A DNA stretch of 64,000 nt. It comes from Siphonodentalium dalli (lineage: Eukaryota; Mollusca; Scaphopoda; Gadilida; Siphonodentaliidae). The DNA lies in the NCBI GenBank assembly GCA_032622095.1, contig CP136068.1:154465151-154529150 (forward strand), given 5' to 3'. A program made the position numbers and the translations under genes. Shown here piece by piece: positions 58,286 to 64,000 of the stretch. How positions within the stretch are numbered: the first letter of the stretch is position 1; each line of letters begins with the position of its first letter. The notes beneath the pieces are model-generated. The model had not been told where the DNA came from. It worked only from the letters and a program-made list of their open reading frames with translations, and searched no databases.

Positions 58286-59202
58286 GTGAGTGTTCAGTTG
58301 CTTGTAAGTGTAAGTGTAGAACATGTACTTGTTTGTCTCCGTGGATTCCCACGAACACTTAAAGCGGCTAGCAATTTCTGATCTCAAATTAAACTGGGTA
58401 ATAATTGTTTGGTTTCTACGCACGACGCCCTCTAAATTACTTGGTCATGAAACAATAAAGAAATTATTAGTAGTATACGATTGATTGATTGGGGTTACTG
58501 TCGCTTTCAGCAACTAAGGCGGTATCACGACATTGCCAGTTTTAGTGGTGAAGCAAATCTATAGTATAACTTTATAAGACATTTCTTGTAAAGTTCTAAT
58601 ATAGCATTTGTTTAAATGAACCTAGTTTATAATTGACACGGAATACCCCGATGAGGTGATCTAATGGGAATAAAGAATAAAGTACTTATTTAAAAAAATT
58701 GTATATCCATATTGGCAACGCGTACTTTATCACTCCATGCATATGTATACATTAGATGACAGCGACACTTGTCTCAAAGGCAATGACATTGAACTATACT
58801 TTAATCACATTTTAGTGTATCTGGAAAATATATCTACAAATACAACTGAAATTGAGGCAGAAGCTTTTGCAAGTTACATGGAGCCTCGACCGCGAATCAT
58901 TTGAAACAAATACACAGAACTTACAAGATAGGATACATGTTTAGCAATGCATGGATATGGACTAAGGACCCTCCCTGATCTCTGAGTTTTGATTATTTGA
59001 GTTTGAGCGCTATCTGCGCTACTTAATATTCAGTATACATGTACTGTCAGCAACACAATCTTTATTTACCATAAAAATACAGTCACAGCTAAAATATACT
59101 GTAAAAGTCACAAATCGGTTAGCAACTATACAGTACAATTTGTCTGAATAGCATTCATCATTTTCAGGTCCCCTATATTTGACATGGCATTGATCTCGTC
59201 TA

Positions 59203-61270
59203 AAGCCCGCCGCACACGTCGTATCAATGTTGTACAGCATTGTTGGGACGTGTGCGGGCCCCATTTTTTGTTGCACGCAACAATGTTTTGTTGCACAACA
59301 TTGTTGGCAAGTGATCAAATAATTTTGATTGTGTTGCTTGTTGTAGCCAATGGATGGACAGCGTTCTATTGTTAGTCTATGACGTACAGCGTCAAATCAA
59401 ATGACTCAATGTGAAGAGAAAAATGGCAGTTTCCACTTCGATATTTATTAGTTGATATTCTGAACTAACATTGAAAACTGAAGCATACTTTCAAACAAAA
59501 TAGGCGCAAACATTGAGAAATTATATAGTATGACCGAGCGGAGTGGTTCCTGGTTTCGAAATGTGATTTGATTTGATTTACCAGCACATGGCATTCTGAG
59601 AAAAAATTTCCTGTTCACAATCGGTGAATCATAGGTTCAGAATTCAGTTCAGTTCTCCAGTACTGTACTGATGTGTATAATGTAGGTCTTGGTGAATACA
59701 TTTTCTATCCATTGTTGTTCCACTTCCCATGTCTTGACAATATTGTAATTTGTACAAACTACACTGTCTACAGCCTGTACAGGTCTGAAAATTTAAATTG
59801 ACTAAATCTGTAAATCTGAATTCTGTCTGATTGAATTTGAACCACCACTGGCACCAGCACCGATTCCGCCATTGATCTATAATAGCCAAACTTGACTATA
59901 AATTATATGCCGGTTCCTATTTACACCTAGAATTGATGGATGTTTACCATGAACATTTATAGCTAAATTATACCGATTGAGAAATAACAAATATTTTAGA
60001 GAGCGAAACATCTGTTATGCAACCGTTATGGCTGTGAAAGATCCATCAGTCGATTATTACCCGATCTGGCTATTGTCGATCAATATGCCCTGTCTCTGAC
60101 TCATGCGAGTCATGTCCATATTGTAACCACCATGACCTGTTCCGTGGTTTTGGTACTATAGGTCGCGGGTTCTGGAGTGGTATTCTCTCTGTGGAAGTCA
60201 TGAATTATTCATGACTTCCACATATGGAAATGCTGCTCAAGAACGTTGACCTGAGGCCTATAGAGCCACACAACCGGACGGCGTAGTTGGATGAATCTCT
60301 GAAACCATGGGTCAGAGCTGGATGAATCCAATATCGCCACGACTCAGTGATCCTGCTTATTGTTGATTCACCCAGACCTGTACAATTTTCAAGATGAGGG
60401 TGTGTCATTCCCTTGGATAGGAAGTTAATTCACCAAGACTATTGAAGACATAGAAGTGAAAATAACAATATACATGTATTCAACACAGAAGTTGGCTATC
60501 GCTCAAGCGGCTGGTAAATACAATTACATCATATTTTGAACCTAATAACCTGTTCCGCTCGGTCATGTATCATTGGTCGAAGCCTGCGCCGATTAAAAAA
60601 AAAAGTTAATATGCACAAAGGTTCGAAATCAAGGTCCACGACTTACACGCTCCTTCCAAAATTCCCATTAATAATGAAAGGACATGAGATATATTTATAA
60701 ACACTTGTAAGAGTAAGTCTGTCCAAATAAAACAAAAAAACAAGGTCCATGTTTGGCGTATATTATTCCCTCACCCACCATGGAGTTTTACTGATAACTC
60801 CATATAATTTAAAAAAGGAGGTATACTAATAACTCCTGATATCCCCTCCCCAATAAGACAGGAGGTACAAAATAACCAAATTATATATGGCCTGGAGGTT
60901 TAATGATAACTCCATATAACCTATCCTATAAAAAGGTACTAAATTGGTCAAAATCGGTTCAGTGTATATATATAACGGGCGTTAGCCAGGCCCAGGGTAG
61001 AGATTCGTGGCAAAATCGAGCCTGATGCATGCATTCCGCATCTATCAACTTGGAGAAAAACCCAGAGCCGAAATTAGTATGCAGCCAACACGTGCATGAT
61101 GACGTTTTATCACGTGACTTGTTGTACAACAAATTCGCCGTGTGCGGTTAGTCACAACATTGTTGTATAACATTTGTTGTGTCATTTTGTTGTAGCGTGT
61201 GCGGACGCTTACAACAATGTTGTACGACACATACAACAATAGCAATTGTTGCGACGTGTGCGCCCGGCTT
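59203..61270. mobile_element. ~2-kb DNA transposon, copy B (longer form)
   Basis: Same TIRs as 20,536-22,526. The 72-bp segment at 60,306-60,377 restores 24 in-frame residues to the transposase remnant. Confidence 0.65.
60205..60408 (-). pseudogene. Transposase remnant with helix-turn-helix-like segment
   Basis: The 67-codon frame reads MTHPHLENCTG, then LGESTISRITESWRYWI, then HGFRDSSNYAVRLCG. The GESTISRI...W pattern resembles the N-terminal helix-turn-helix of Harbinger/IS4-type DDE transposases. No DDE catalytic residues can be traced. The assignment is weak. Confidence 0.35.
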
Positions 61271-61403
61271 AATAATAAAATATTAATGACGTGACCCGAA
61301 TATCTTTGGTAATCTGGATTGAGTAGCAGATTGTATTGTATGTAATGAAAAATGTCCATAAGCTAGATAATTCAGTGCGTTTGTTACTGAGCGCATACCC
61401 TAC

Positions 61404-62048
61404 GAGATATCTGCTTGAAATATTTCCAACGAGATATCGCCTTGAAACCGAGGAGATATCTCCATAATCCAAGCAGATATCTGCTCGGATTATGGAGATA
61501 TCTCCTTGAAATAGTTTTCAACGAGATATCTCCTTGGACCCAAGGAGATATCTCCATATTCCAAGCAGATATTTCCTTGAAAATATTCCAAGCAGATATC
61601 TGCTTGGATTATGGAGATATCTCCTTGGAAAACCGCGGCCATGAAATATTAATGATTTCTCCACAGTAGTCAGTACATATACGTTTTTTTCCATTTTTTC
61701 GAAATACATCCAAGCAGATATCTGCTCGGAATATGGAGATATCTCCATAATGCGAGCAGATATCTGCTTGGATCCAAGGAGATATCTCCTTGAACATATT
61801 TCAAGGAGATGTCTCCATAATGCGAGCAGATATCTGCTTGGGTCCAAGGAGATATAGGAGATATCTCCTTGGATCCAAGCAGATATCTGCTCGCATTATG
61901 GAGATATCTCCTCGGTTTCAAGGTGATATCTCCTTGAAAATATTTCTGAGGAGATATCTCCATATTCCAAGCAGATATCTCCTTGAAACCGAAGAGATAT
62001 CTCCATAATGCGAGCAGATATCTGCTTGGATCCAAGGAGATATCTCCG
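61404..62048. repeat. GATATC-centred palindrome array, copy B
   Basis: Same array as 22,660-23,323 with a net shorter length: about 30 bp lost near 61,748 and 9 bp gained near 61,855. These are the largest local differences around this region. Confidence 0.9.
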
Positions 62049-62059
62049 AAAACGAATAT

Positions 62060-62414
62060 TTGGAGGGATGGCGCCCCATATTCACCTCTCACATTACTTG
62101 TTCTCTTTACACACCGTTTCAAATTCCTCCGAGCCACAATACGCTTTTCGAATTTCTTTGCAACTTGCACAACTACATTCTCGGCAACTTTGTCGCTCTC
62201 AGCAATCACATATATCTTATTCGGAACTACGTTCTCACAAATAACTTCAACGCAAGGGGCAACTCTTACTGATTTACCCATATCTTCAACACAAACTTCT
62301 GCATCCTGTTCCCCTTTACCACCTGTCTCGCTCACCTGGCTTTCAAAATTAGCAGTTTTAAATGCACGACCCTTACCAATACCACTCTCACTGTCACATT
62401 CACAGCTAGTATCT
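62060..62414 (-). CDS. Candidate charged exon, copy B
   Basis: Equivalent to 23,335-23,689. One Val-to-Leu change (RRNLKR). The frame still runs into the palindrome array but ends sooner because of the array indels. Confidence 0.33.
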
Positions 62415-62739
62415 CTGAAAGAAATGTTCAGTGGTGTTAACCGACTTCAATTGATGAATCCTCATAGTTCCGCTAACTGTTTTCAATGTTCGTGACACAA
62501 TTCATTTCTATATGGGACAATATGTTGTAACAATTTACAAGAACATGTCCTTCCAATAACACTGGCTGTATTTCTTTAATAACCACTCAAGTTGTGTTCG
62601 ATCGTGCACACAATGAACACACACGAATAATATAACTAACGAAAAGCATTATAATATATATTTACTTCCAACTGTCGTAGTTCGGAAGCCTTCCCTGAAA
62701 CAAAATATCGACATAACATACACGAACATACTTAACCTA

Positions 62740-62817
62740 TACTTAATAATATCTTTCGTGTAACAATAAAGCCAAAACCTCAACGCTAGAAAACGTAATA
62801 TTTTTAAAATCAGAGAA
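62740..62817 (-). pseudogene. Decayed exon-like unit 1, copy B
   Basis: Equivalent to 24,015-24,092, with the same internal stop. Confidence 0.38.
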
Positions 62818-63042
62818 CTATTGCTAGGTGAATGATAAATAAAGTATTGCTCAATCATTGGCACATCATGTGATATATTTCCCGGCACACTGGAAACTTT
62901 GAGGCATCAGGAAACTCAGGCAGATCGAACACATAGCATTAGATGTATTTAATGTAACGGACACATGCTTTCAGAAGAGCGTACATGATATCGTGAAGGA
63001 GTTGGCACGCGTGATTATTATAACTTAGCGAACTCATTATAA

Positions 63043-63326
63043 TACATTTTACCCCATGGCCATATTGTTTAAAAGACGTCCCCCTAACGCCTAATCAACT
63101 CCCAACGTATCAATATCCTTACTATAACATACATATATCCCTCGTGTAACACTAATTTCCCAAATTTAACACTAGAAAGGTTACTATTATCCAAACCAGA
63201 AAAATAGTTCCGAGTTGAAAGTCAAACATAACCAATTAAATATTATGTATATCGTGTGATATATTTCCGCGGCAAAGAAAAGAGAAAAATTATTAAATGC
63301 CACAGGCATGTCCTCTGGATAACAAT
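63043..63326. repeat. 284-bp segment present only in copy B, extra exon-like unit
   Basis: It is absent from A at about 24,317-24,320. On the minus strand it carries LDNSNLSSVKFGKLVLHEGY and then MYVIVR near 63,125-63,205, related to the units on either side. It is therefore an additional or retained member of the local tandem series rather than a foreign element. Confidence 0.75.
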
Positions 63327-63491
63327 TGTTGTATTTACTGTAACGGCCACTCGATTTGAATTAGATCGTACACGGAATCATGTTGCAACCGAAGGAATAA
63401 CTAATAAAAAGTAACAGTCTCGTTATAATTGATGTTTTCTCCGGGCTATCATGGTTTCATAACAATCACATGAAATGCAAATTCGACTTAC

Positions 63492-63601
63492 CACATAAGA
63501 ACATCTTTAATGTAACATAAACATATCTTTCATGTAACGAAAATTCAAAACATCGACGCACGAAAATGATAATATTTTCCAAATCAAACACATTTTGTAA
63601 T
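63492..63601 (-). CDS. Candidate 110-bp exon, copy B
   Basis: Same acceptor, donor and open frame as 24,483-24,592. Confidence 0.35.
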
Positions 63602-64000
63602 CTGAAAGAAGAACAAGACCCCAGTTACACCCTCTAGATATTTCAGCTTGGTGTTGCATGTGTTCACGCACAAACAGCCTCTGTAAACAGCATCCTTCCC
63701 TTTTCGTTACAGTATTGGTCTCTCCTGTAACGTTTTGGCTTGTTACAACAGAGAACGTTACAGTAGAGATGTACATACCATTCTGGTCACGGCATTCAGT
63801 GAGTTCTCCCTCCAGTATGGCGAAAATAGGGAAGTATAAAATACACCTCAGTGGCTTCCGAAACATTTATTTGAAACATAATTATACATATGTTATAGCG
63901 AACAAACATGCTTTATTTAATAGACGACTTTGAAAAGTACGCGAGGGGGTCAACCTACCTATTATATAATTGTGTTATCGCAAGTTGTTTTTTGATTCAG

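Larger units (their letters stand above)
38655..64000 (+). repeat. Copy B of the ~38.7-kb-period direct repeat
   Basis: Collinear with 1-24,991. B-specific gains relative to A are about 18 bp near 40,157, 72 bp at 60,306-60,377 and 284 bp at about 63,043-63,326. B-specific losses are 10 bp near 56,138 and about 30 bp in the palindrome array. It continues beyond the window. Confidence 0.97.

Overview
The window is AT-rich, repeat-dense animal DNA and holds no prokaryotic features. Evidence for an animal genome is: split calcium-binding EGF exons with GT/AG borders, a signal-peptide first exon ending at a GT donor, decayed LINE and Penelope-like retroelements, many inverted-repeat DNA elements, and minisatellites. 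The EGF sequence style ([31 protein letters not shown]) and the repeat families suggest a marine invertebrate, most likely a mollusc or other lophotrochozoan. That placement is inference with low confidence.

The dominant structure is a very long direct repeat. Bases 1-24,991 (copy A) return, in the same order and orientation, at 38,655-64,000 (copy B). The offset is about 38.65 kb, growing to 39.0 kb at the end because of indels. Both ends of the window cut through this repeat, so the view is about 1.65 periods of a unit of roughly 38.7 kb. The copies differ by only a few substitutions per kilobase in the stretches compared by eye, plus indels of 10, 18, 72 and 284 bp. It is either a recent tandem duplication or two haplotypes assembled end to end.

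Layout of copy A, with B equivalent at about +38,678: 1-1.3 kb, an RRM-like retroelement ORF1 remnant and tandem repeats; 2.4-6.1 kb, tandem repeats and a TTAA-flanked foldback element; 6.2-9.7 kb, tandem repeats and unrecognised coding-like shreds; 9.7-12.0 kb, a Penelope-like element broken by a minus-strand LINE; 12.85-13.6 kb, a plus-strand LINE endonuclease joined to a LINE-like tail; 13.7-18.8 kb, a 5-kb giant inverted-repeat element carrying two copies of a cysteine-rich pseudogene and two later insertions; 19.5 kb, a signal-peptide exon; 20.5-22.5 kb, a DNA transposon with a transposase remnant; 22.66-23.32 kb, an array of GATATC-centred palindromes; 23.3-24.9 kb, candidate minus-strand exons.

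The 24.99-38.65 kb segment appears once. It carries ten minus-strand copies of a single phase 1-1 calcium-binding EGF exon, spread over 11 kb and separated by duplicated intron sequence. Only three copies keep all six cysteines. The others have lost a cysteine, been truncated, or been split by an insertion. Three minisatellite arrays of one family lie in the introns or intron-like spacers, together with an inverted pair of satellite arrays at 30.15-30.88 kb. The minus-strand exons at 23.3-24.9 kb could be the 3' end of the same modular secreted or membrane gene, but this is not demonstrated.

The most informative items are filled-site/empty-site pairs inside one window. The 5-kb foldback at 13,721 has its empty site at 33,100. 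The 730-bp and 463-bp inserts in its left arm have empty sites in its right arm. The TTAA element at 5,051 has its empty site near 4,290. Together these give a relative order of insertion.
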